From NCBI RefSeq assembly GCF_009852415.1, contig NZ_WOXS01000002.1, positions 1,364,001-1,428,000 of the forward strand: 64,000 nucleotides of DNA, read 5' to 3'. Numbering within the stretch: position 1 is the stretch's first letter; every line of letters starts with the position of its first letter. Source of the DNA: Streptomyces sp. Tu 3180 (GTDB lineage Bacteria; Actinomycetota; Actinomycetes; Streptomycetales; Streptomycetaceae). The notes beneath the pieces are model-generated. The model saw only the letters and a list, made by a program, of their open reading frames with translations, was not told the DNA's origin and made no database searches. This document shows, one piece after another, positions 34,702 to 42,546 of the stretch. A program made the translations under genes and the position numbers.

Positions 34702-35940
34702 ATGGCAGGCAACTCGGACCCGCTCACGCCGCGGGCCAAGCTGGCCGTGACCGCGGGCAAGGCGGTCGCAGCGGCATCCCGCGCCGCAGGGCGCGGCAGC
34801 GGTTCGGTGATCGGCGGCCGGGTGGCGCTCAAGCTCGACCCCGATCTCCTCGCCCGGCTCGCGCAGAACCTGGACTGCGTCCTGGTCTCGGCGACCAACG
34901 GCAAGACCACCACCACCCGGCTCATCGCCGAGGCGCTCAGGGCCGCGGGGCCGGTCGTCTCCAACGCGCTCGGCGCGAACATGCCCGCCGGCATCACCTC
35001 GGCGCTCGCCGGCGGCTCGGACGCGAAGTTCGGCGTCATCGAGGTCGACGAGAAGTACCTCGCGGGCGTCGCCCGGGACACCGACCCGAAGTGCATCGCC
35101 CTGCTGAACCTCTCCCGCGACCAGCTCGACCGCGCCGCCGAGACCCGCATGCTCGCGGAGAACTGGCGCGAGGGCCTGGCCGGCTCCAAGGCCGTCGTCG
35201 TCGCCAACGCCGACGACCCGCTGGTGGTGTGGGCCGCGTCCTCCTCCCCCAACGTGATCTGGGTCGCCGCCGGGCAGATGTGGAAGGACGACGCCTGGTC
35301 CTGCCCGTCCTGCGGCGGTGTGATGCAGCGCCCGGGCGACGACTGGTTCTGCGGCGAGTGCGGCTTCCGCCGGCCGACCCCCAGCTGGGCGCTCTCCGGC
35401 GACCACGTCCTCGACCCGCACGGCTCCGCCTGGCCGATCCACCTCCAGCTGCCGGGCCGCGCCAACAAGGCCAACGCCGCGAGCTCCGCGGCCGTCGCCG
35501 CCGTCTTCGGAGTGCCCCCGCAGGTCGCCCTGGAGCGGATGTACCAGGTGCAGGCCGTGGCGGGCCGCTACGACGTCGTGCAGTTCCAGGGCCGTGACCT
35601 GCGGCTGCTGCTCGCCAAGAACCCCGCGGGCTGGCTGGAGACGTTCTCGCTGATCGACCCGCCGCCGACCCCGGTGATCCTGTCGGTGAACGCCCGCTCC
35701 GCCGACGGCACCGACACCTCCTGGCTGTGGGACGTCGACTACACGCGGCTGAGCGGCCACCCGATCTGCGTCATCGGTGACCGGAAGCTGGACCTCGCGG
35801 TGCGCCTGGAGGTCGCCGACCAGCAGTTCCAGGTCTGCGAGAACCTCGACCAGGCGATCCAGATGTGCCCGCCGGGCCGCATCGAGGTCATCGCCAACTA
35901 CACCGCGTTCCAGGACCTGCGCCGCCGCGTCGGCAACTGA
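34702..35940 (+). CDS. murT: MurT-like lipid II isoglutaminyl synthase subunit
   Basis: A 412-residue Mur-ligase-family protein (DUF1727 C terminus). The ATP loop is SATNGKTTTT (about 64-72), and a four-Cys zinc ribbon (Cys201, 204, 217, 220) is inserted between CPSCGG and CGECGF. It ends with the conserved DUF1727 region LSVNARSADGTDTSWLWDVDY. With GatD it amidates the alpha-carboxyl of D-Glu in the peptidoglycan stem using glutamine-derived ammonia. An AAGGAGG site lies 12 nt before the ATG. It is followed by gatD 24 nt later and likely forms the operon murT-gatD. Confidence 0.95.
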   Translation: MAGNSDPLTPRAKLAVTAGKAVAAASRAAGRGSGSVIGGRVALKLDPDLLARLAQNLDCVLVSATNGKTTTTRLIAEALRAAGPVVSNALGANMPAGITSALAGGSDAKFGVIEVDEKYLAGVARDTDPKCIALLNLSRDQLDRAAETRMLAENWREGLAGSKAVVVANADDPLVVWAASSSPNVIWVAAGQMWKDDAWSCPSCGGVMQRPGDDWFCGECGFRRPTPSWALSGDHVLDPHGSAWPIHLQLPGRANKANAASSAAVAAVFGVPPQVALERMYQVQAVAGRYDVVQFQGRDLRLLLAKNPAGWLETFSLIDPPPTPVILSVNARSADGTDTSWLWDVDYTRLSGHPICVIGDRKLDLAVRLEVADQQFQVCENLDQAIQMCPPGRIEVIANYTAFQDLRRRVGN

Positions 35941-35964
35941 CCACGACACCTCAGGGGACTTGAA

Positions 35965-36693
35965 GTGAGCGACAACCAGCTGCGGGTCGTCTGGATCTAC
36001 CCGGACCTGCTCAGCACCTACGGCGACCAGGGCAACGTCCTCGTCGTCGAGCGACGCGCCCGGCAGCGCGGCCTGGACGTGGCGCGGCTCGACGTGCGCA
36101 GCGACCAGCCGATCCCGACCTCCGGCGACATCTACCTGATCGGCGGCGGCGAGGACCGTCCGCAGCGGCTGGCCGCCGAGCGGCTGCGCCGGGACGGCGG
36201 CCTGTACCGGGCGGTGGAGAACGGCGCGATCGTGTTCTCGGTGTGCGCCGGCTACCAGATCCTCGGCCACGAGTTCATCAACGACCTCGGCCAGCGCGAG
36301 CCCGGCCTCGGCCTGCTCGACGTGGTCTCGGTGCGCGGCGAGGGCGCCCGGTGCGTGGGCGACGTGCTGGCGGACATCAACCCGCAGCTGGGGCTGCCCC
36401 CGCTGACCGGGTTCGAGAACCACCAGGGCGTCACCCACCTGGGCCCCACGGCCCGCCCGCTGGCCCAGGTGCGCTTCGGCAACGGCAACGGCACCGGGGA
36501 CGGCACCGAGGGCGCGTTCAACGACACCGTCTTCGGCACGTACATGCACGGCCCGGTGCTCGCCCGCAACCCGCTGATCGCGGACCTGCTGCTGAAGCTG
36601 GCGCTCGACGTCAACGCGCTGCCGCCGACCGACGACCGCTGGTACGAAGCGCTCCGCAACGAGCGGATCGCGGCGGCGCAGCAGCCCGCCTGA
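35965..36693 (+). CDS. gatD: GatD-like glutamine amidotransferase
   Basis: A 242-residue class I (CobB/CobQ type) glutaminase that supplies ammonia to MurT. The nucleophile is Cys in VFSVCAGYQILGHEF, the histidine in FGTYMHGPVLARNPLIAD, and GGGEDRPQ is the cobyric-type loop. The GTG start follows AGGGGAC. Together with the preceding MurT gene it forms the lipid II isoglutaminyl synthase. A hairpin at 36720-36754 closes the operon. Confidence 0.95.
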   Translation: MSDNQLRVVWIYPDLLSTYGDQGNVLVVERRARQRGLDVARLDVRSDQPIPTSGDIYLIGGGEDRPQRLAAERLRRDGGLYRAVENGAIVFSVCAGYQILGHEFINDLGQREPGLGLLDVVSVRGEGARCVGDVLADINPQLGLPPLTGFENHQGVTHLGPTARPLAQVRFGNGNGTGDGTEGAFNDTVFGTYMHGPVLARNPLIADLLLKLALDVNALPPTDDRWYEALRNERIAAAQQPA

Positions 36694-36719
36694 GGCACGC
36701 CCGGACCTGTGGGCACCCC

Positions 36720-36754
36720 GCCGTCGGACGGACGCGACCGGCCCGTCTGACGGC
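36720..36754 (+). terminator. Terminator after gatD
   Basis: Arms GCCGTCGGACGG (36720-36731) and CCGTCTGACGGC (36743-36754): 11 of 12 positions pair, loop of 11 nt, 27 nt after the gatD stop. Confidence 0.6.
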
Positions 36755-36893
36755 TGCTCCGCACAGGTGAGCGGGGTCGTCCAGCAGGCGGACGTGAGGT
36801 GCGGTCCCGCCCCCCGATGCCGCTAGGGTGGCGGAGATCGAGCCGGACAGCGCGGTCCGGTCCCGGCCCACATCGAGAAGGTTGTTTCGGGCT

Positions 36894-37919
36894 ATGCGCA
36901 TTGGTGTCCTCACGTCCGGCGGCGACTGCCCCGGCCTGAACGCCGTCATCCGGTCCGTCGTGCACCGCGCCGTCGTCGACCACGGCGACGAGGTCATCGG
37001 CTTCCGGGACGGGTGGAAGGGCCTCCTGGAGTGCGACTACCTCAAGCTCGACCTCGACGCCGTGAGCGGCATCCTCGCCCTCGGCGGCACCATCCTCGGC
37101 TCCTCCCGGGTCCGCCCCGAGCACCTGCGGGGCGGTGTGGAGCGGGCCAAGGGGCACGTGCGGGAGCTCGGGCTCGACGCGATCATCCCGATCGGCGGTG
37201 AGGGCACGCTGAAGGCGGCCCGGCTGCTGTCGGACAACGGCCTGCCGATAGTCGGGGTGCCGAAGACCATCGACAACGACATCGCCGTCACGGACGTCAC
37301 CTTCGGCTTCGACACCGCCGTCGGCGTGGCGACCGAGGCGCTGGACCGGCTGAAGACCACCGCCGAGTCCCACCAGCGCGTGCTCATCGTGGAGGTCATG
37401 GGCCGTCACACCGGCTGGATCGCGCTGCACTCCGGCATGGCGGCCGGCGCGCACGCCGTCGTGGTGCCCGAGCGGCCCTTCGACATCGACGAGCTGACCG
37501 CGAAGGTCGGCGCACGGTTCTCGGCCGGCAAGCGGTTCGCGATCGTGGTGGCCGCCGAGGGCGCCAAGCCGAAGGCCGGGACGATGGACTTCGACGAGGG
37601 CGGCAAGGACGTCTACGGCCACGAGCGGTTCGCCGGGATCGCGCGGCAGCTCTCCCTCGAGCTGGAGGCGCGGCTCGGCAAGGAGGCCCGTCCGGTCATC
37701 CTCGGGCACGTCCAGCGCGGCGGCACGCCGACGGCGTACGACAGGGTGCTGGCCACGCGGTTCGGCTGGCACGCCGTGGAGGCCGTGCACCGGGGCGAGT
37801 TCGGGAGGATGACCGCGCTGCGCGGGACCGACATCGTCATGGTGTCGCTGGCCGAGGCCGTCGAGACGCTGAAGACGGTGCCCGAGGAGCGCTACGCCGA
37901 AGCGGAATGTGTCCTGTGA
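36894..37919 (+). CDS. pfkA: 6-phosphofructokinase
   Basis: A 341-residue phosphofructokinase converting fructose 6-phosphate to the 1,6-bisphosphate. Seen are LTSGGDCPGLNAVIR, SSRVRP, IPIGGEGTLKAA, the substrate loop PKTIDNDI, and EVMGRHTGWIALHSG. The Gly after the acid in GGEGT is the ATP-type residue, whereas Lys in PKTIDND occurs in PPi-type and in actinobacterial group III ATP enzymes; the latter is most likely. The ATG at 36894 begins MRIGVLTSGGDCPG; a TAGGGT -10-like element lies at 36824-36829. A perfect hairpin terminator follows. Confidence 0.96.
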   Translation: MRIGVLTSGGDCPGLNAVIRSVVHRAVVDHGDEVIGFRDGWKGLLECDYLKLDLDAVSGILALGGTILGSSRVRPEHLRGGVERAKGHVRELGLDAIIPIGGEGTLKAARLLSDNGLPIVGVPKTIDNDIAVTDVTFGFDTAVGVATEALDRLKTTAESHQRVLIVEVMGRHTGWIALHSGMAAGAHAVVVPERPFDIDELTAKVGARFSAGKRFAIVVAAEGAKPKAGTMDFDEGGKDVYGHERFAGIARQLSLELEARLGKEARPVILGHVQRGGTPTAYDRVLATRFGWHAVEAVHRGEFGRMTALRGTDIVMVSLAEAVETLKTVPEERYAEAECVL

Positions 37920-37940
37920 CACCTTGAGTGGGCGGAGCCC

Positions 37941-37968
37941 GCCCCCGGTCGCGGTCGCGACCGGGGGC
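37941..37968 (+). terminator. Terminator of pfkA
   Basis: Perfect 12-bp arms GCCCCCGGTCGC (37941-37952) and GCGACCGGGGGC (37957-37968) with a 4-nt loop, 21 nt after the pfkA stop; the sequence then reads GGTTCTACTCT. Confidence 0.8.
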
Positions 37969-38024
37969 GGTTCTACTCTGGTGCGGACAGACAGCGCACA
38001 ACCCCACGAAACAGGAGCCGGCGG

Positions 38025-38975
38025 ATGGATCACAGCGGGCACGGCATGACCATGGATCTGCCGCCGTTCACGCTGGGGCGAGGGCTCGCCTGGTCGGCGG
38101 ACCCGTTCTTTCTCCTCGCCTGCCTGATCGGGCTGGCCCTGTACGGCTGGGGCGTGGTGCGCCTCACCCGGCGCGGGGACAAGTGGCCGGCGGGACGGAC
38201 GGTGGCGTTCGCCGCCGGTGTGCTGAGCATCGGGCTGGTGATGTGCACCGGGCTGAACGACTACGGCATGGTCATGTTCAGCGTGCACATGGTGCAGCAC
38301 ATGGTGATCAGCATGGTGTCGCCGATCCTGATCCTGCTCGGCGCCCCGATCACCCTGGCGCTGCGCGCGCTGCCGACGGCCGGGCGGGGCCGCAAGGGCC
38401 CGCGCGAGCTGCTGCTGATGCTGCTGCACAGCCGCTACATGCGGATCGTCACCCACCCGGTGTTCACCATCCCGATGTTCATCGCGAGCCTGTACGCGCT
38501 GTACTTCACCCCGCTGTTCGACTTCCTGATGGGTTCGCAGGTCGGGCACGCCGCGATGATGGTGCACTTCCTCGCCGTCGGCCTGTTCTTCTTCTGGCCG
38601 ATCATGGGCGTGGACCCGGGCCCGCACCGGCCGGGACACCTCATGCGGATGCTGGAGCTGTTCGCGGGCATGCCGTTCCACGCCTTCTTCGGCATCGCGC
38701 TGATGATGGCGTCCACCCCGATGGTCACGACCTTCGAGAACCCGCCCGCCTCGCTCGGGATCGACGCGCTGTCCGACCAGAACGCGGCCGGCGGCATCGC
38801 CTGGGCGTTCAGCGAGATCCCGTCCGTCCTGGTGCTGATCGCGCTGCTGTTCCAGTGGTACGCCTCGGACCAGCGGCAGGCCAGGCGCAAGGACCGCGCC
38901 GCCGACCGTGACGGGGACAAGGAACTCGAGGCGTACAACGCCTACCTGGCCTCACTGCACGCACGCGGGAACTGA
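38025..38975 (+). CDS. CtaG-like cytochrome c oxidase assembly protein
   Basis: A 316-residue polytopic membrane protein of the caa3_CtaG family (DUF1405/CtaG type), used in copper delivery or assembly of terminal oxidases. It has a His-rich N terminus MDHSGHGMTM, then about seven helices; diagnostic stretches are FSVHMVQHMVISMVSPILILLGAP, LHSRYMRIVTHPVFTIPMF, MMVHFLAVGLFFFWPIMGVDP and LFAGMPFHAFFGIALM. Paired His/Met residues may bind copper. The tail RRKDRAADRDGD is cytosolic. Confidence 0.9.
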   Translation: MDHSGHGMTMDLPPFTLGRGLAWSADPFFLLACLIGLALYGWGVVRLTRRGDKWPAGRTVAFAAGVLSIGLVMCTGLNDYGMVMFSVHMVQHMVISMVSPILILLGAPITLALRALPTAGRGRKGPRELLLMLLHSRYMRIVTHPVFTIPMFIASLYALYFTPLFDFLMGSQVGHAAMMVHFLAVGLFFFWPIMGVDPGPHRPGHLMRMLELFAGMPFHAFFGIALMMASTPMVTTFENPPASLGIDALSDQNAAGGIAWAFSEIPSVLVLIALLFQWYASDQRQARRKDRAADRDGDKELEAYNAYLASLHARGN

Positions 38976-39004
38976 ATTCACCGGTCCCCCGGTCCCCTTG
39001 AACG

Positions 39005-39014
39005 GGAAATTTCC
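39005..39014. promoter_or_regulatory. Perfect palindrome before the DUF6777 gene
   Basis: GGAAATTTCC, a perfect 10-bp dyad in an otherwise GC-rich context, 47-56 nt before the ATG at 39061. Flanking GAAC and TTC give additional outer symmetry. Candidate operator; the bound protein is unknown. Confidence 0.4.
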
Positions 39015-39060
39015 TTCAGTAGCATGATGCTTCTGGGGGAAACCGCCGGGGGGAGCGGTG

Positions 39061-40503
39061 ATGACACTGCGCGCGTTCATGCACGGGGCGGGGAAAACGG
39101 CGATTCGGAAGATCGCCGTCCTGCCGTTGTTCTTTCTGGTCGTCAGCGGGTGCGATTCGGCCACACCTTTGTTCGACGTCAGGGCGGTCGCCGCGGGGGC
39201 CGCCTCCCGGGCGCCTTTCTTCGACGAGGGCAGCGGACTCGGACGGGACGCCGACGTGCGGTCCCGGCCCGCCCGCGGCGGCCTGCAGCAGGGCAGCACG
39301 CCCGGCCTGTACGGAGGCACCGGGCAGCGGACCCTCTGCGACGTCGGGCGGCTGGAGCGGTACCTCACCGATCCGCGCAACGACCGCAAGGCGCGGGCGT
39401 GGACGAAGGCGCTGGGGCTCCGCACGGGCGGGATACCGGAATACCTCGACCGGCTCACCCCCGTTCTCCTGCGTCACGACACCCTCGTGAAGAACCACGA
39501 CTACAAAAAGGGAAAGGCTGTTCCCTTCCACTCGCTGCTCCAGGCCGGAATCGCGATTCTGGTCGACGAGCGGGGACTGCCCGCGGTGAAGTGCTCGTGC
39601 GGAAATCCGCTGCGCCCCTTCGAGGGGGACAGGAACAGGATTTCCGTCACGTTCGAGGACGGAAACGAGAAGTGGGAGGGTTACGACCGTTCCGAGGTCG
39701 TGGTGGTGCGGCCCGCGCCCCGGGCACTGGAGCGGATCTCCCTCGTCGACGTCGAGGACCCCGACCGGGGCCTGGAGCGGCCCGTCGGGACGGCCGGCGA
39801 GGACGACTCGGTCTTCGGCACACGGGAGCGGCGGGCGGTGCCGCCGCTCGCCGGGACCACGTTCGGCGAGGCGAGCCGGCGGCTGGCCGAGCGGGGACTG
39901 GCGGTCGCGTACGCCGGAGAGGGGCCCCCGCCGGACGGGGCGCGGGTCACGGCCTCCGACCCGGCCGCCGGCGTCGAGCTGGGGTTCGGGGCGCACGTCG
40001 CGCTGAGCGTGACGGAGGGCGGCGCGGGGGAGAGCGGATCCGGCGGGCGGACCACCTCCCCGGGGGCGGAGTCGTCGCGGGCGGCCGAAGAGCCGCGGGC
40101 GCCGTCCTCACCGCCGTCGGCCCCGTCGTCATCGGCGGTGTCCTCCCCGTCCCCTTCCGGACCGACGGGATCCGAGCGGCCGGGGTCCGGGGCTCCGGGC
40201 GAGACGCCCGGGGCCACGGCCCCTTCGTCCGGCGCACCTGCGACCGGCTCCGGACCGCCTCCGCCGGGCACCGGGACGGGAGCCGGCTCCCCGCCGGCCA
40301 CCGCGACCGGGGCGCCTTCGGGAACCACCGCCTCCTCTCCCCCGGCCGGCGATCCGGTCACGAGCGCCGCGCCGCCCCCGGCGACCGGTACGCACGCGAG
40401 CGGCGCACCCGCCACGGGCGCCCCGGGCACCGGAGCGCCCGCCCTCACCGGCCCCCCTGCGGGGACCGCCACCGGAACCGCCGACGCGGCCACCCCCGCG
40501 TAG
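39061..40503 (+). CDS. DUF6777 lipoprotein with PASTA domain
   Basis: A 480-residue exported protein. The N-terminal signal ends in a lipobox VVSGC (Cys31), so it is probably lipid-anchored outside. About residues 70-225 match the DUF6777 pattern (QRTLCDVGRLERYL, PEYLDRLTPVLLRHDTLVKNHDYKKGKAVPFHSLLQAGIAILVDERG and CSCGNPL). A single PASTA-like repeat (about 262-320) follows: VPPLAGTTFGEASRRLAERGLAV, ending ALSVTE. The last 160 residues are Ser/Pro/Thr/Gly-rich, a wall-spanning linker. ATG 39061 is chosen over GTG 39058 by spacing to GGGGGAG. It is 28 nt before the kinase gene, same strand. Confidence 0.82.
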   Translation: MTLRAFMHGAGKTAIRKIAVLPLFFLVVSGCDSATPLFDVRAVAAGAASRAPFFDEGSGLGRDADVRSRPARGGLQQGSTPGLYGGTGQRTLCDVGRLERYLTDPRNDRKARAWTKALGLRTGGIPEYLDRLTPVLLRHDTLVKNHDYKKGKAVPFHSLLQAGIAILVDERGLPAVKCSCGNPLRPFEGDRNRISVTFEDGNEKWEGYDRSEVVVVRPAPRALERISLVDVEDPDRGLERPVGTAGEDDSVFGTRERRAVPPLAGTTFGEASRRLAERGLAVAYAGEGPPPDGARVTASDPAAGVELGFGAHVALSVTEGGAGESGSGGRTTSPGAESSRAAEEPRAPSSPPSAPSSSAVSSPSPSGPTGSERPGSGAPGETPGATAPSSGAPATGSGPPPPGTGTGAGSPPATATGAPSGTTASSPPAGDPVTSAAPPPATGTHASGAPATGAPGTGAPALTGPPAGTATGTADAATPA

Positions 40504-40531
40504 CGCCCCCGCGAACCCGGGAGTTCATCGG

Positions 40532-42334
40532 ATGCCTTCAGGATCACCGACGTCCGGAGTCGGCCGGGTCATCGCCGGCCGCTACCTGCTGCTGCGCCGG
40601 CTGGGCGGGGGCGGCATGGGGCACGTCTGGCTCGCCCACGACCAGGGACTCGCGTGCGAGGTCGCCCTCAAGGAGATCGTGTTCCGCGATCCGGCCGAAC
40701 CCGGCCAGGAACGCGAGGCCCGGGTGGCGCGGGCCCGCGCGGAGGCCCGGCACGCGGCGGGCCTGCGCGGACACCCGCACGTAGTGACCGTGCACGACGT
40801 CCTGGAGCACGAAGGGCTGCCGTGGATCGTCATGGAGTACGTCGCGGGCGCCGTGGACCTGCGTGAGCTGGTGGCCCGGGACGGTCCGCAGCCCCCGGCC
40901 GAGTGCGCCCGGATCGGGCTGGCCGTGCTGGACGCGCTGACCGCCGGGCACGAGCGGGGCGTGATGCACCGGGACGTGAAACCGGCGAACATCCTGCTCG
41001 CGCCGGACCGCACCGGCGCGCCGTACGGACGGGTCCTGCTCACCGACTACGGCATCTCCGTCCAGCCGGACACCGGTGAGACGCGGTACACCATGGCGTC
41101 CGCGCTGGTCGGCACGGCGGGCTACCTGGCGCCGGAGCGGGTCACCGGGGGCCCGCCCACCCCCGCGGCCGACCTGTTCTCGCTCGGCTGCACGCTCTAC
41201 CACGGCGTGGAGGGCCACGGTCCCTTCGCGCGGGAGTCCCCGCTGGCGTCGGTCACCGCGGTGGTCATGGAGGAACCGCGCCCGCCGGTGCGGGCGGGCG
41301 CGCTGGAGCCGGTGCTGCGGGCACTGCTCGAGAAGGACCCGGACCGGCGGGCGACGGCACGGGCGGTGGAGGCGGAGCTGGCGCGCATCGTCACGCCCCA
41401 GTCGGAGGCGTACGCGCGGACGCAGACGGACCTCGGATCGCCGTCGCCCTGGGAGGCCCCGGCCCGGCCCACGGGCGGAGGGGAGGGCCGCGGCGCCGCC
41501 GGCGCCCGCCGGCGGCGCCGCCCGCACGCGCTGCGCGCCGCCCTCGCCGGCGGGCTCGGCCTGGTGCTGGCCCTGGGCGGCGCCTGGTACGCGCTGGCCG
41601 ACCGGACCGGGGGCGGCGGCCGGGCGGCGCTGCCGTACGGCGGGACCGTCGGGCTGGTGAAGCCCCTGGCGGAGGGCGACTGCGTGCTGGCCGACTGGCC
41701 CGGCGGCACCCGGTTCACCGGCGTCCCGCGGCTCACCCTGGACCCGACCTGCGGGGACAAGGCGCCCGACGGGCAGGTCATGGCGTTCGCCGGGGCCGCC
41801 TCGCAGGAGGAGGCGCGGGAGCAGGGGCCGGCCCGGTGCGAGGAGCTGACGCGGGAGGTCCGCGGCAGGCTGGCCGACGTCCGCAGCCTGGCCGTCGTAC
41901 CGACCGCGCGGGGGTTCGAGGCGGCCGGGCGGCGCACCGCCTGTCTGGTGCTGGGGGCGCACGGGCCGGTGTACGGGCCGATCGGGGACCGGCGCCGGTT
42001 CGGGACGGCGTTCGCCGACACCGCGACGATGCAGCGGCGGGACTGCCTGGACGTGCGCTCCGGCCGGGAGGTCCGGCTGGTGCCGTGCGGCGGCCGGTAC
42101 GACGAGCAGGTGCTCGGGTTCGCGCGCCTCGGCGGGGACGTCACGCTCGCCGAGGCGCGCACCGCGTCGGACGCCGCGTGCGCGCGCGAGGTGCCGCCGC
42201 GCGACTACGGCTTCGACCCGTCCGTCCACGAAGCCGGGTCCTGGACCAGCGAGGGGGCCTGGAAATCCGGCACTCATGTCGTCGTGTGCACCGTACGGAG
42301 GCAGAACGGGGGCACCATGGAGGGAACCGAATGA
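40532..42334 (+). CDS. Membrane Ser/Thr protein kinase (PknB-type)
   Basis: A 600-residue kinase. The glycine loop is RRLGGGGMGHVW, the ATP Lys47 sits in VALKEI, the catalytic loop is MHRDVKPANILL (Asp148), the Mg loop is TDYG (DYG in place of DFG), and the activation segment GTAGYLAPE. A basic cluster RRRRRPHALR precedes one transmembrane helix (about 335-355). The extracellular part of about 240 residues has six or more Cys, with KPLAEGDCVLADW and CLVLGAHGPVYGPIGD, and no PASTA repeats. It follows the DUF6777-PASTA lipoprotein by 28 nt, which may provide the sensory binding. A small membrane gene comes 13 nt later. Confidence 0.93.
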   Translation: MPSGSPTSGVGRVIAGRYLLLRRLGGGGMGHVWLAHDQGLACEVALKEIVFRDPAEPGQEREARVARARAEARHAAGLRGHPHVVTVHDVLEHEGLPWIVMEYVAGAVDLRELVARDGPQPPAECARIGLAVLDALTAGHERGVMHRDVKPANILLAPDRTGAPYGRVLLTDYGISVQPDTGETRYTMASALVGTAGYLAPERVTGGPPTPAADLFSLGCTLYHGVEGHGPFARESPLASVTAVVMEEPRPPVRAGALEPVLRALLEKDPDRRATARAVEAELARIVTPQSEAYARTQTDLGSPSPWEAPARPTGGGEGRGAAGARRRRRPHALRAALAGGLGLVLALGGAWYALADRTGGGGRAALPYGGTVGLVKPLAEGDCVLADWPGGTRFTGVPRLTLDPTCGDKAPDGQVMAFAGAASQEEAREQGPARCEELTREVRGRLADVRSLAVVPTARGFEAAGRRTACLVLGAHGPVYGPIGDRRRFGTAFADTATMQRRDCLDVRSGREVRLVPCGGRYDEQVLGFARLGGDVTLAEARTASDAACAREVPPRDYGFDPSVHEAGSWTSEGAWKSGTHVVVCTVRRQNGGTMEGTE

Positions 42335-42347
42335 GGAGGGTGTCGCG

Positions 42348-42524
42348 ATGCCCGGTTCCACGAACGGTTCCAGCTCGACGAAGACCATGGGGGTGCTCAC
42401 CGTCGGCGGGCTCGTCGCCGTGACGGCCTACACGGTGGCGCTCGGCAGCAACGGCTGGCTGTGGTTCGGCTGGGTCGTCCTCGGTCTGATCACCCTCGGC
42501 ATGGTCGCCACGCGCAGCACCTGA
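42348..42524 (+). CDS. Small membrane protein downstream of the kinase
   Basis: A 58-residue protein starting MPGSTNGSSSTKTMGVLTVGGLVAVTAYTVALGS, then WLWFGWVVLGLITLGMVA and a short tail. Two hydrophobic helices cross the membrane with a polar turn. AGGAGGGTGTCGCG precedes the ATG. It begins 13 nt after the kinase stop and is probably the last gene of the lipoprotein-kinase operon. No known family; could be an assembly or anchoring subunit, by position only. Confidence 0.7.
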   Translation: MPGSTNGSSSTKTMGVLTVGGLVAVTAYTVALGSNGWLWFGWVVLGLITLGMVATRST

Positions 42525-42546
42525 GGTCCGTCCGCGGCGGCCGGTC

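Noticed and set aside
36252..38681. Minus-strand open frame of 809 codons over gatD, pfkA and CtaG
   Set aside because: Three well-supported genes lie opposite, and the predicted protein is rich in His/Arg/Gln with no domain.
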